Source: Tomocerus qinae
Lineage: Eukaryota; Arthropoda; Collembola; Entomobryomorpha; Tomoceridae
NCBI GenBank assembly: GCA_020055645.1
Contig: CM034546.1
Coordinates: forward strand, 111,383,375-111,447,374
Reading direction: 5' to 3'
Length of the DNA: 64,000 nt
Shown here: in pieces, positions 21,684 to 33,072 of the stretch
Layout of the letters: each line of letters opens with the position of its first letter
How positions within the stretch are numbered: the stretch's first letter is position 1
The notes under the pieces: generated by a model
What the model saw: only the letters and a program-made list of their open reading frames with translations
What the model was told of the DNA's origin: nothing
Databases searched by the model: none
Made by a program: the position numbers and the translations under genes

Positions 21684-24600
21684 AAAAACCTTCCCTGTAA
21701 ATTATAATTTATTAAAACATCACTGAAAATTAGTAAAATCACTTTGACTTACCATTCGTCTACTGCCTGACCGAAATTAAGCAATACATGTTAAGAATAT
21801 TAAGCTCATGCAAAACGCTGTAATAATGTGTTCAATTTGCAACAAAAAATTTATAGATTTCTTTAACCTAAACTTTTTAACAAATTGATATTATCGTTCT
21901 TACATCTTTTTTGTCCCGAGTCGTTGAAAAACATTTTTGGCATAACTGGATCACTTTTCATTTTCAATTTATATTTGGAATTTTGTATTTACTTTCAATT
22001 GCAACCTATATTGAAGTCGGTAATTTGACTTCAATAATTGGCTTGTCCACTTGTCTATACTTACATTCAACACGTTCGACGTTTGGATTTGTTTTGCTGC
22101 AGTTTGTATGCGAATGTTTTCGTTATTACTCTTATTACAGTACAAGTGCATTAAACATTAAGTTAAAAAGCAGAAAAATCGTTGTTTTTATAAAAACTGA
22201 GTTAATCGATATTCCAAGAGTGAACAATAATTAGGACAGTGCTCAGATTGGGATTGTATTAAACGAGTACTTATACGATTTGTGGCAGGACTGGTGACTG
22301 CGCTCTAACTGGTCTTATTACAGCCACATTTTTAGTATATCAATATGGAGTGAAGTGTGTAATAGTGTTGAGCAAAACTTTTACATGAACTTTATCTCAA
22401 CGGAAGAAGGAAGTCAGCAGCTGTGTACTTAATATGTACACCAACCTTGGACTATTCGATCCCTGCTTCTGTCTATTATCTTTGTTAAGACAATCTTAAT
22501 CAGTCCCTTTTTCGAATTATCTGGAGACCACACTTTTGTTGTTTATGGCAGGCCACAACATGTAAAAAATAAACTGTTTACTGCTTGTATGACATCGAAT
22601 GAAGTGGAAGGAAATATCTTATGTCTGTTATTGACAAGTCTTTGTTTTCATGGTTAATTATTTACTAGTAGTGTGCTATCTTATACAAAGCTAACAGTAC
22701 AACAAGCTTATTAATGTGCAGTCAAGTACAAGTCTAGTTACAATTAAAAACTGAATTCTGATTTTAATGTGTCATTCATGGTTTAGATATGACATTATTT
22801 TCTATTAATGCTTTGCTGCAGATAAGTGAAGGATGATGCATTTATTTATTGACGGTGATTCAATGACAATAGGATGTAGGCCGGATACCGAACACAGAAC
22901 CCAGAAAATGTAGCTATACTAATTTTAAGTACCTAACCGCTGCACCATTCGTGATTACTACAGATACACAAAGTTATACAAGTCATAATTTTAATTTTTA
23001 CCCTATTATGTGTATAAGTAGTTCGTGTTCATCGTGGTAATTGTTGTATCATGAATCATGATAAAATTGAATCATACTATTTACATACAGCGTATAATAC
23101 TCGGTATTGTTATATGTTGTTGTTGTCAACTGTGCATGTACATGCATTAAGCCAGAATGTTTGTAAAATTGAAAATGCTTAATCAACTCAGAAAAAGGAT
23201 GCGGTTGAGTATGGTTCGTGTCATGTCATGAATGACGGCTTCTGTTGTAGTTTGCACATCATTGAATCTCTTAACTTGGTTGTAAACATTGTATTTAGAT
23301 ATTTAGCTAGAGATTTTTAAAGCTCATTAATGACAGTGGCTTACATGATGACTAATTCTAAAGCTCTAATCATGAGTCAGGTCAATCCCTTCTGAAATGA
23401 CAACTTGGATCCAATAAGAATTCTGTTTGGTTGAGTTTCATAGGATAAAGAGGTTAGTTACGGAAAATGTTATATACATAGTATCAGCAATGAAACAATT
23501 GTTCAAGTTGCAGAAACAAGTTAAGTAGAAAGAAGAGCTGGTGCGCTTATGGTGTTCCTTTTTATCTTCCTGATTGCGTAAACCAAAATAAGTAAATACT
23601 ACGGCCTACCCAATGAAATTTTGATCACATTATCACAGAATTGCTACGCTAGCAGATATAATAATAAGGAGTATAAGGAGTTAATAAATTGACTAATCAT
23701 CTCTTATCTGTTAGTATTATAATAATACTGAATTACAATACAACCATCGAATTTTATTCTAATTTGCCACTGTTGTACTTTTAAGTTAGGGTAATTCAGT
23801 CAATTCTAAGTATTTGTAGGTGAACAGAACAGTAACTTCAATATCCCACTTGCCTAGCTAGTCTACACTGTTTATGATATTAGAAACAAAATGCTGTCTT
23901 TTAGATGTAGTCCTAGTCAACAACTTCCATGTAAAGCTTTTGTTAGTCATACTAAATTCTATACTTTGCATATTGTACTTCATTGACTCTGTACTGTCAG
24001 GGCTTGTTTTATACCGATAGTGGCACAATATGAAATAAGATGTTAGTGGGTTGGTAAGTTATGAATACATCTAAACCTATTTCTTTAGCTCCTTTGCATA
24101 CCCTCCGAATAATACGTAAACGATATCTATATCCGTATTTCTTGATATAATGTATGTCTCACATATCTCATCAATATGTAATTTAACTAATTTCAATTTT
24201 GTTTTGTCGATTTTGACACTAAAGCCAAAATTCGTTATTTTACACTCTTTTTCAGATATGCTTAAATATTTGAGCACACGCATAATCGAATGGTATAAAG
24301 ACCATTTTCATAAACATCAATATGCAGATAGACCGTGAAAGTAGGAATCTATCTGCGACTGGTATTCATTCAATAAATGCTAAACTGTTTGTTCGTTGAG
24401 CAACATTTGAGTATGTGATGCCCTTTGATTACATCTTTAGTTAATTTTGTACATATGTAAAAATAACCGTAGCCAAAAGCACGGTTTACGCAAATTATTG
24501 CATCGACAAATGATTTCACATTTAGGAATCCGCAGATAGATATCAGTTGTTTGTGATTTACAATTTCAATGCATGCTAAGTATGACCCTATTTCTGCTGA

Positions 24601-25077
24601 TAGCATTCGGTAAATTCACTATACAAACTATACATTATTCTCAACGAAGAAGACATAAGATAATTCCTACTTTATCTAATTCTTTTTAGAGATACTACCT
24701 AATATCGCGTGATACAAAATTGTCATTTATTTAATCACAGCTAAATGATACAGTGGTCACATTTTGACTAGCTTTTATTATCCCCGGATGAATATTAATG
24801 TCAACCCAGGTTAAAAGGTAACTCCCTTCTGCAGAAACGTACTCTATTTGTATAAAGCCTCTGTAACCAATTATTCGTAGTGAGCCCGAATTGGATACAC
24901 ATAAAATACTTTATTCTTCTGTAATATTTCAATTGTTTAGATACCTACTTCTAAAAATCACAATACGCATTAATTTACAACGAAATTTTATATATAGATA
25001 GACGGTTTAAACATTTTATGTTCGATTCGAATAGAAGAAAATAATTCTACAAAGCTCATAGTTGATAGTGTTCAAAA
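21684..25077. other. Long intergenic region
   Basis: AT-rich. The first ~70 bases hold the probable leader intron of the envelope-like gene on the minus strand. Two short minus-strand open stretches (24077-24283, 24370-24606) lie close together but match nothing I recognise and have poor coding character. No RNA gene or structured repeat could be supported. Confidence 0.4.
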
Positions 25078-25914
25078 ATGAATTCTGGAAGAAATGTAAG
25101 AAAATCAACGGCAGAACAAAGTCGTGCATCGTTAGAAGCCAAAGCAAAACGAAAGAGTGTTTCTGAGAATAAATTAGATAACCAAAGTCCTTCCTCACAG
25201 TCCATTCAAAAGAGACAAAAATTGGGCACAACAGAAAAGGATTTGAAGGCAACAAGTAAAGTTAAAGCCAAACCCGGAAGGCCGCCAGGTCCAAGAAGGA
25301 AACCAAGGCAAAAAGTGCTTACGAATTCAGCAAAAAATTATGTAAGTAAAGTACGACTTAAATTAAACAACAGCTTTACAATATACGGTAATTTATTTCT
25401 TACATAAATGGTTACAAGCGACGATATTACGAATTGTCCATTTCAGGAAAGTTCATCGATCACCAATTGTACTGTAACAGATCAAAGATTACCTTCTAGG
25501 GAAAACGAAAATTCCCCTAAAGTAGTTTCATTTGATGGTCTGAAAGGTGGTACCGAAAACCAATCAAATCTGGAAAGTGAAAGTATGAAGAAATTAAGCT
25601 TTTTAAAATACAATAATTCGTTTTCAAAAACACCATCTCCTCTGGTTGTGGATATCTCTGGAAATACTTCCCCTCAAATTATAAATAGCCAAGAATTGTT
25701 AGAATTTTTGTGTGCATTTGAAGGAAAAGAGAATAAAGAGACAGAGTCAGAAAACGAAATCTCTATCGTAAAAGATGAATCCGGTTTACCGGGTATCGAG
25801 CGATTGGAAAAAAGCCCAAGCAGATTTTTTGAGTGTCCACTGTGTTACAAAATGTTTACAGATGGAAACTTGGCCCGGAGTCATTTGGCTGATACTTGTC
25901 CAAAATTGAGCTAA
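25078..25914 (+). CDS. AT-hook and C2HC zinc-finger protein, two exons, unknown family
   Basis: Exons 25078-25341 and 25447-25914 join in frame (GTAAGT...TTTCAG) to 243 residues. The N-terminal half is basic and Ser/Lys-rich, with an AT-hook-like GRPPGPRRKPRQK at about 66-80, which suggests binding to the minor groove of AT-rich DNA. The middle is acidic and Ser/Asn-rich, probably disordered. The C-terminus has one zinc finger, ECPLCYKMFTDGNLARSH with a final Cys five residues later (CxxC...H...C). A nuclear, chromatin-associated role is inferred. I do not recognise an orthologue. Confidence 0.72.
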
Positions 25915-26021
25915 AATATTCCCATCCATAATGACTATCTATGATTATAATGACAATGTTTAATATAACTAAATGTAATAGAAGACACTGTGACTTGTGA
26001 CTAAAGAAATGTTAATTTTAT

Positions 26022-28810
26022 CTAAGGTTGATAACGTCGATGGTGCAACTGGACAAATAATTTTTCTAGTAATAATAAGAATAAAGAAATTCCCCAGCCT
26101 ATACATAACGTAAGAAATGCAGTAAAAACATCATTTAATCCAAGATTTTCTCTGTAGCTTGTTGTTTTCTTTGTGCATTTCACTAAAGTTGCTAGATAGT
26201 AATTATTTATATATCTACTGTTCAGTCCTCGCTCCATGACTATTAGCAATCTGAAAAGAGAACACAAAATTAATTACACACAAATTCATCAAATATACTA
26301 TTTAGCTATGTAAGCTACATAAAATGTATATTAGGCAGATATTTGCTACTGAAGTACTATAAGTTTTAGTTTGTACTTTGAATTGAAAGCTTCCTTAAAC
26401 GGACATCGCTTTTTAACGTAGAATCCACTAGTTAGTACAACTTTCCCTAAAGGAACTTTGGAGAAGACATTGCAGATTGTCTTGCCTGAATAATTCAATT
26501 CTCTTGCAGATAGACATATGTTGTCTAATGTAGTGAGGAACATACTACCCCCGTTGGTAATTCTTTTTGTTGCATCAACATCACTGGTGTAACTATATTC
26601 ATCTTCTTTGGCATGGTACATTTCAGATGGATCATCCTAAACGAAACAGTAAAATCATGCTTTATTTAAAGCCAGGTTGCATTTTGCTTGGGATAGGATT
26701 TATAGCTTAGTGACCCAAAATGGAAAACCAAGTTATATTTAGGTCATTTCAATTTCTACTCATCTATTTTTGTACATACTATCATTTTATACCTCTAAAT
26801 TTGAATTCGTCAAAGGTGAAACTTACATTATCTAGAAACGACGAGTAGAACATTGATGGATCGGAAATCTCCATGAAATTGTTTTCAACCAAATCCGCCA
26901 AAGAATTAATTGGCAGAGTCTCTTGTGTTAGTGAAGAAATTATAGCTGCAGAGTAGGATGTGAAAGTAATCATTGACATGTATAAGCCGGTTAAGAACAC
27001 AATTCGCATGGCCATTGTCTTGGGATTTGTATAAAAACCTGCATTTGAGTACCAAAATCAATTAAAAGTTAATCCCGGCGTATAATACCGCATCGAGTTA
27101 TTTTTTTAGTCTTTGAAAAGTGACATACTCCGCTGTCCAATGACACTGACAGCCCACAAATTAGTTTCTTCCAAAGGCCACATGATTTCATCTTCGTAGT
27201 CAAATCTTTGCAATTGTCTTTCCAAAATTCCGATAATGAATACACAAAATATTATGAGAAGCCAAGCTACAAAAAGCGTGGCCCATAAATCCGTTTTGAA
27301 AGGCTCATGAAAAATGTTCCTTACGGAACTTGAAGGTGGTTGAAGGAAGAAAGCGTAGACTCTGGCCAATTTTAAAACGAATTAGTAATTATCGTTCCTT
27401 AAAATTGATATGAAATTGTAAAACATTTTTGAGAGCACAGACTATGAGAATACAATACCTATCAATTCCCAACGGTAGAAGAGGAGTTAAATGATATACA
27501 TAGGATAATATCGTATAAGAATGAAGAATGGAAACGTCAGCTTCGTCTTCTATTAGTTGACGACCAATTCCTATCACTGTGCCGTTTTCTATTGCGATAT
27601 CTTGACTTCCTTTAATAGCACGAATACTATACAATACAAACTGTTTAACATTATTCGAAAACAAGATTGACGGTAGTAAATTATCTGAATGCAAGTTTCT
27701 TAAATAAATTACTAGCAGCTTACGAAAAGTTGAGAAGATGCTTAATGTCCCATAAATCATATACCCCTAGACCTCCAATAAATTCCACAATTTCGTTTTG
27801 ACTGTAAGTGGCCACAGGAGCATCAACCTCACTGTCCTAAATATAGCATTAGAGGTTCTGTTAATTTAAAGTTAAATAATTTAGGATTATGCTCCGTATA
27901 TTTCCCACCACAGCAGTTGCAGTAATAACCGCTCCTTTGAAATCATTCCTTCTTAAACTAGTTGTGGAAAAGATATTGCAGTCCAATTTGCTTTCATTTC
28001 TAAGATACGGAACTTTCTGTACGAAAGAGATATTTTTAATTGAGTACAACTCCAATATCGTTGTTTTAAGAGACCCGTCTGGCAAAAGAGCTTGATAAAG
28101 GATGAAGACGTAGTCATTTAGGAGGAAGTTCATTGCGAGGGGCTCCAATGATTTTTCAAATTTATTTTGTTCTAGTCTTGAACCCAAAATGGAAGGCCAG
28201 ATCACAATTATCAACAGTGTTGAATTATAAGTCACAGGATTTGTAGCAAGCAATCGTCTCTGCAAACCAAATTATTATGATTTATGGTGTCATCAATTCT
28301 TCATTGTCAGGTTATCTTAACCATTGCCAATTCATAAAATTATGCTTGTAGGTACTTGGACTGCCAATGTTTGTAGTTCAGATTCATTTTCTGGAGTGAA
28401 AATTAATATCGTTTTCTTGAACTGAATTAAATTAAAATCGTTCATTTGATGATAACAACTATCCACAGGGACCTTGGCCATTTGGAATCCATCCGAAATA
28501 GCTCTAATCTCTATTGAACACATACAATAAAATGGACACTGTGTGGTATACATATTAAATCCCTTATATAGAGTATATTCAGATATCAGGACATTCAGAT
28601 TTCGAATTGTTTTCAACAATACCACTTACCTAAACCCTCATGGGTTGTAGAACCACAAAAAATGACGTCAACACCAATGAAATGATTAGTGCATGTGGTA
28701 GATGTACTGGAACTTGATGCGAATAGGAACGGCTCAAATAATTGGGCTTTAGTGACAATATATTCAGCAATTAAGTATAGCAATATTGCAATCCATGTTA
28801 AAATTGTCAT
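26022..28810 (-). CDS. Divergent ionotropic receptor (IR) gene 2, nine exons
   Basis: Ionotropic receptor paralogous to IR gene 1. Exons in gene order: 28810-28630, 28510-28356, 28259-27909, 27836-27724, 27626-27439, 27359-27129, 27038-26827, 26636-26377, 26250-26022, together about 639 residues in frame. Exon 1 gives the signal peptide. Exon 3 has RRNDFKGAVIT before S1, exon 6 starts with AFFLQPP and M1, exon 7 has M2 with TSYSAAIIS (SYTANL counterpart), and exon 9 has M3. Exon number and nearly all phases match IR gene 1. The junction between exons 5 and 6 is the least certain: donor GTGCTC is weak, and the acceptor could be two bases earlier. Expected in the membrane of chemosensory neurons; ligand unknown. 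Confidence 0.85.
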
Positions 28811-30778
28811 TGCTAAAATTGACGCGTAAAATTACTTTAAAACGAAACCTAGCATTTCAGTAAACATACTAAAACTCTACAATCTAACCCAGATTTAACT
28901 CAACCCATAAACCCTATACTACAACCTACAACGTTGTAAAGGATCCATTCAGTACTAGATTTTTAAAGGATACGGTATAAAAGCATGCTAATTGAAAGCT
29001 TACAGGTTGACAAATGTATTCTGTCATCCTTTAAGGACGATTTCCAATTACATAGTAATGCCTGCAACATTCTCTGCTTCGCAAATTGATTACTTTCAAG
29101 TAGTTCTTAGCGCAAGGACAATTTACACAGGAAGGTTGTGCTTCCAATCAATTTCATTTGGATGCACAATTATAAGGGTTAGATATTTTATGTAAATATT
29201 TTCTCAGGTATGTATACTTACAATTAAATGTTATTGGAAATACTGAATGTTTACACCTGTTATACGATAACTCTCATTCATACCTATATCTATTGTAATT
29301 TACTAGGTTAAACTTGTTGTATCATACTTGAATAACTTTGGCTTTGTTGAAAAATCTTATATCTACGTACTCCGTAGTTTGTCATCTTGTCAAAAAAGTC
29401 TTTGATAATCTAGAAACTACTGTGAAGACCAACAGATAAGAACATCTTATTGAAAAAGGGACATATTATGTAATGTACAGTATGCCTAACAAGAACCTGT
29501 ACATGTAAATTGGGTATGTAATTACTAGCATGATAATTTTTAACCATAATGTGGAAATTGAAGTGTCGTCATATTATATTATTGTGTAACTTTGGCATAC
29601 GAGTCGTTTTCCGTTTGCTATTTTACTACACTTTATTTTAGCGATTATTTTTTTCAATCACATTAAAGTGCAAAAATTCATCGCATATAGTTTGAGGGAC
29701 ATTGCCTATTATCTGCATGCTTAAGATATTACCTGTGTGAATACATGTTAGATGCCTATGCCGTTTTCCGGCAAAATTCCCGTCGTCACCTGTTATACTG
29801 CTAGCCGTAGTCTCAGCTAGCTAAAATATCAACATGGACTAATCAATAAAACTAAATTGGTATGCACTTCGTTTGAAAAAGCTTGGCCATAAACAATATA
29901 CTATTTATTTTGGGTAAACTAAGTTATGAGCTGAATCGACTGAATCTATTTGGTAACACGTGCTGACACAGTTTTAACGAGTTACAAATATTATACTTCC
30001 GTTGTGATTAAAATCGCCAGCAATATATATCTGCAAATAAACTACCACAAGCTAACACTGTATTGGTAAATTGGTATACGGATTGAGGTCAGTGGTGCAG
30101 AGTCTACTGTTGTTTACATATACAGAAACACCACGCCCAATGAGACACTACATTATTAAAGAATTTTGTGCACATATTTAAAAAATAATTTTTCCTTGTT
30201 TGTTTTAATAAAAATTATCCTACTGCCATGAATTGAACTGACATAATATATCTACCTACATGGGAATATGGACTACATTAGAAATAGATTCTTTAATTGC
30301 AATTGCATTATGTTTATTATATTAAGTCATTAGGTAAATGTGAGATTTTCTTCAAACACTTCATTCGTGTTCAGTTTGCCATAATATATTAACCAAATCT
30401 ATTGTTAGGTATTTGGAAAGCAGTTTTGGATTTTGGATTACCCTTGCACTTATTCAAATGATAGATAAAAAATAAACAATTGTTCCAAATATTATATTGA
30501 TTGTCAGTTGTTACAAAATATTCATATATACACTGCATGGTGAACTAAACTCTTCATCCATTTTTCTGATATTGAACTCTGGATGCTAACCGATAATGCT
30601 AAAAGCATTTAAATACTTAGGATGTACAGAAACTTTACAGGTATTCAGAATTACTTTAGGTGAATGTATATGTACAACTTTTCATAAACTGACACATTCT
30701 CACTATAATATTTTGGAAAACTATTACACTTAGAATGATGTAGAAGCAGAGCCCATTACAAGAAATACAAGCAAGGCA
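28811..30778. other. Intergenic between IR gene 2 and MsrA
   Basis: AT-rich and divergent-promoter in layout (IR gene 2 leaves to the left, MsrA to the right). No exon, RNA gene or repeat supported. Confidence 0.4.
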
Positions 30779-31683
30779 ATGGAGGAAGAAGAAAAAACAA
30801 TTTGTTCATCCGATTTGACAACCTGTGAGAAAGCGTCTTTTGGGATGTCTTGATTTTGGTTTCCGGAAGCACTCTTCGGTGTCGCTGAGGGTGTTTCATG
30901 TACCTATGTAGGCTTTACTGGAGGAGATTCAAAAAATCCTACTTACCGCAGGCTGTAAATCCAATTATTTTAATAGTCTTAATCAAAACTACAATGATTA
31001 ATATTTATTTTTATCTCTTCTTTTGAATAAGCAGAGGAAATCATACTGAGACCGTGGTTGTCGAATACGATCCGAAGATCACTTCCTATCAAAAAATGCT
31101 AGAAATATTCTGGAGAAATCATGACCCTTCTTCAAAATGTTCCAGACAAGTACGGCTTATCTGTTTATCAGTTATTCATCTTATTTAGAATTCAGTACAA
31201 AAATCAGAATTTAATACTCTGTTGACAATTCTAGTATATGTCCGCTATATTTTATCATTCGATGGAACAAAAGCAAGCTGCCATGAAATCTTTGGAGAAT
31301 GAGTCAGCTATAAAAACTGTGAATACAAGAATATTACCAGCGAAAGAGTTCTATTTCGCTGAAGAGTAAGTCACTCATTACCAAAAAAGTACTACTTTTT
31401 CACTTGTTAACGTTATTAAAGACTTTAGGAATATAATCAAAAATATATTTTGTGATTTAGCTATCACCAAAAATACATGCTGCAGAGATACCCTTATGTT
31501 TTGGCTCAGCTCGATATTGAACCGGGTCGTCCACTTATAGAATCTTATATAGCGACAAGATTAAATGGATACGTGGCAGGCTTTGGAACAATTGAATCTT
31601 TTGAAAAGGACAAACTAAGTTTACCACCAAATGTTGAAAGCTACGTGAGAAATCTAATCACCAAAAATAATAAGCGAAAATAG
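30779..31683 (+). CDS. MsrA: Selenoprotein methionine-S-sulfoxide reductase A (MsrA), Sec at the catalytic site
   Basis: Reduces methionine-S-sulfoxide in proteins and free methionine. Exons 30779-30954, 31035-31149, 31235-31365 and 31461-31683 join to 214 residues, normal for MsrA. The catalytic motif, GCFW in most family members, reads Met-Ser-TGA-Phe-Trp here: the in-frame TGA at 30851-30853 is residue 25, exactly where the nucleophilic Cys belongs. Downstream family signatures are intact: FPEALFGVAEGV, YVGFTGG, PTYR followed by HTE, VEYDP, FWRNHDP, SAIFYH. Everything after the TGA stays open through three further exons, which a real stop would not explain. A SECIS-like element lies at 31874-31963 in the 3' UTR. 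I read TGA as selenocysteine. The start ATG gives a short acidic N-terminus (MEEEEK), so the protein is probably cytosolic. Confidence 0.9.
30851..30853 (+). other. In-frame TGA recoded as selenocysteine
   Basis: The codon falls at the catalytic nucleophile of MsrA (residue 25), preceded by FGMS and followed by FW. Selenocysteine at this position is known for MsrA in some algae, bacteria and invertebrates. Recoding here depends on the downstream SECIS. Confidence 0.85.
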
Positions 31684-32478
31684 CAAAATTAAAATAGTAT
31701 TTGTGACATTTATTTTGTAGTTGTAGATATTATGTTAAACATTATGCTTATTGGTCTCACAATCTCATGTTTGTAAAGCCATTATGTACGCTCACAAAAC
31801 TAAACTAGTGCCTAGCTAGATAAACGTCACTTTGTCACTATTCCCTATATGCCGAGAAAACGCATTTTTTCAGAACTTTCACGAGCAAAACGAAATGACG
31901 AATTAACTTCCAAACCTTATCCAAAGGATTAGTAATTCCGATGCAAAATATTGCCGTGAAGTTTGGTTAGAGTTTAAGATTTTTTAAACTTGTACCTGTT
32001 CTAAAATAAGTAATTAAAGGACAAAAAATAATGGCTACCATAAAACTGCCCTCTAATCTTCATTTCCTTTATTATGGTTAAAAATTAAATTCTACTGTTC
32101 ATGAACTACCTTTACACATTCTCATACCATTACAACCAAGCTGTATAAAACAAGGCGATGACATTCACTAAAATAAATGAGAATACTGACAGATTTAGTA
32201 GAAACCCAGCAGAAATAATCCTTGCTTTAGCGGGAGTTTAGGAAGAGACATTGGAAATAAAACATTAGGAGGACTAAAAAATAATATTTTCAGTTTTGCA
32301 ATCGCTTGCATTTAACATATTTAACAAGTCTCTCTTGCGGATTGTGAGCTGTATAATCGTATCTAAATAAATGGTAACATAAAGTTTGGGAAAAGGTTTG
32401 TTAAGTTTTTTATGATAATATTACTTTACGTACATTTATATTTAGCTAAAACCCTTTATATTCTTTGAATTTTTTCAG
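31684..32478 (+). other. MsrA 3' UTR and downstream spacer
   Basis: Holds the SECIS element (annotated separately), then AT-rich sequence. A short ATG-started frame at 32158-32241 (28 codons) has no identifiable donor or homologue and is not called as a gene. Confidence 0.5.
31874..31963 (+). promoter_or_regulatory. SECIS element in the MsrA 3' UTR
   Basis: Folding by eye gives the full eukaryotic SECIS plan. Helix I: AACTTTCACGAGCAA (31874-31888) with TTGCCGTGAAGTT (31951-31963), 13 pairs with two single-base bulges. Internal loop on both sides. Non-Watson-Crick quartet: ATGAC (31895-31899) opposite CGAT (31939-31942). Helix II: GAATT/AATTC, ACT/AGT and TCC/GGA, 11 pairs with small bulges. 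Apical loop opening with AAA (31912-31914); a CCTT/AAGG mini-stem inside it is possible, as in form II. It starts 190 bases after the stop codon. It would recruit SBP2 and the Sec elongation factor. Confidence 0.85.
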
Positions 32479-32567
32479 CCAAAAACCAACATTGGGCACT
32501 ATTATTTCTATTAGTTGGTATTTGGATTGGGCTTCGACCCAACATTCGTGGTGATCCAAATTAATCG
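32479..32567 (+). other. Candidate coding exon upstream of the NCBP2AS2-like gene
   Basis: Flanked by TTTTTCAG and GTAAGT. One frame reads a short hydrophobic segment (HWALLFLLVGIWIGLRP) and stops with TAA at 32562-32564, five bases before the end of the exon. It would be the tail of a small membrane protein whose first exon I could not place, with an intron in its 3' UTR, or the 5' leader of the next gene. Confidence 0.4.
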
Positions 32568-32832
32568 GTAAGTGTCAAGTAAAATTATTATACGCAATAA
32601 TTCTGTTATAATTTTGAATTTAGGTACGATACAGTACGTTTCGTTCTAATTTCTTATCTATTCCTATTTTGCTATTACTGAGTAATTATGTATGCACAAA
32701 TGTGTTATTGCTAAATATGTTAGAAATCCTAGAAATCCTATGAGAAAGAAATTATAGACGCATTGGTCACGTCATCCAATTTTTCTAGCTTCTCTGGACA
32801 CTGAAAGGCGGGTCAAAGAGTCGTTTGTAGAG

Positions 32833-33072
32833 ATGGTGCTCCGAATCCTGATGCGATATTTAGCAAATAATCCTCAACTTATTGACAGATTGGCAAACTC
32901 ATACCCTATTCGTCGCGCAGCTCAATTAACTGTATACCTTTTTCATCGGTCGAAAGCAGTTATGGAAGACCACAATGTTAAGGGCAGAGCTTTAAAATTC
33001 AAAGGAAAATTTACAGAGGAGATGAAAAAAGAGTGGGAAAAATTGCATGGTGGAGGACCAGGTCCAAAATAG
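32833..33072 (+). CDS. NCBP2AS2-like small conserved protein
   Basis: 79-residue ORF starting MVLRILMRYLANNPQLI and containing SYPIRRAAQLT, the pattern I know from human NCBP2AS2 (MVLRRLL...PIRRAAQLT). The molecular function of the family is poorly defined. The C-terminus is basic with a Gly/Pro end (GGGPGPK). The ATG is in good context after TTTGTAGAG. An upstream exon (32479-32567) with a donor pointing to this region may share the transcript. Confidence 0.8.
   Translation: MVLRILMRYLANNPQLIDRLANSYPIRRAAQLTVYLFHRSKAVMEDHNVKGRALKFKGKFTEEMKKEWEKLHGGGPGPK

Noticed and set aside
21911-22234. 107-codon plus-strand ORF upstream of the envelope-like gene
   Set aside because: No family resemblance, low-complexity hydrophobic composition, and no splice or promoter context.
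24077-24606. Two adjacent minus-strand ORFs as a gene
   Set aside because: No recognisable domain, no convincing splice junction between them, and composition like the surrounding noncoding DNA.
30851-30853. Reading MsrA as a pseudogene because of the in-frame TGA
   Set aside because: The TGA is at the catalytic Cys, the remaining three exons are intact and in frame, and a SECIS lies in the 3' UTR.
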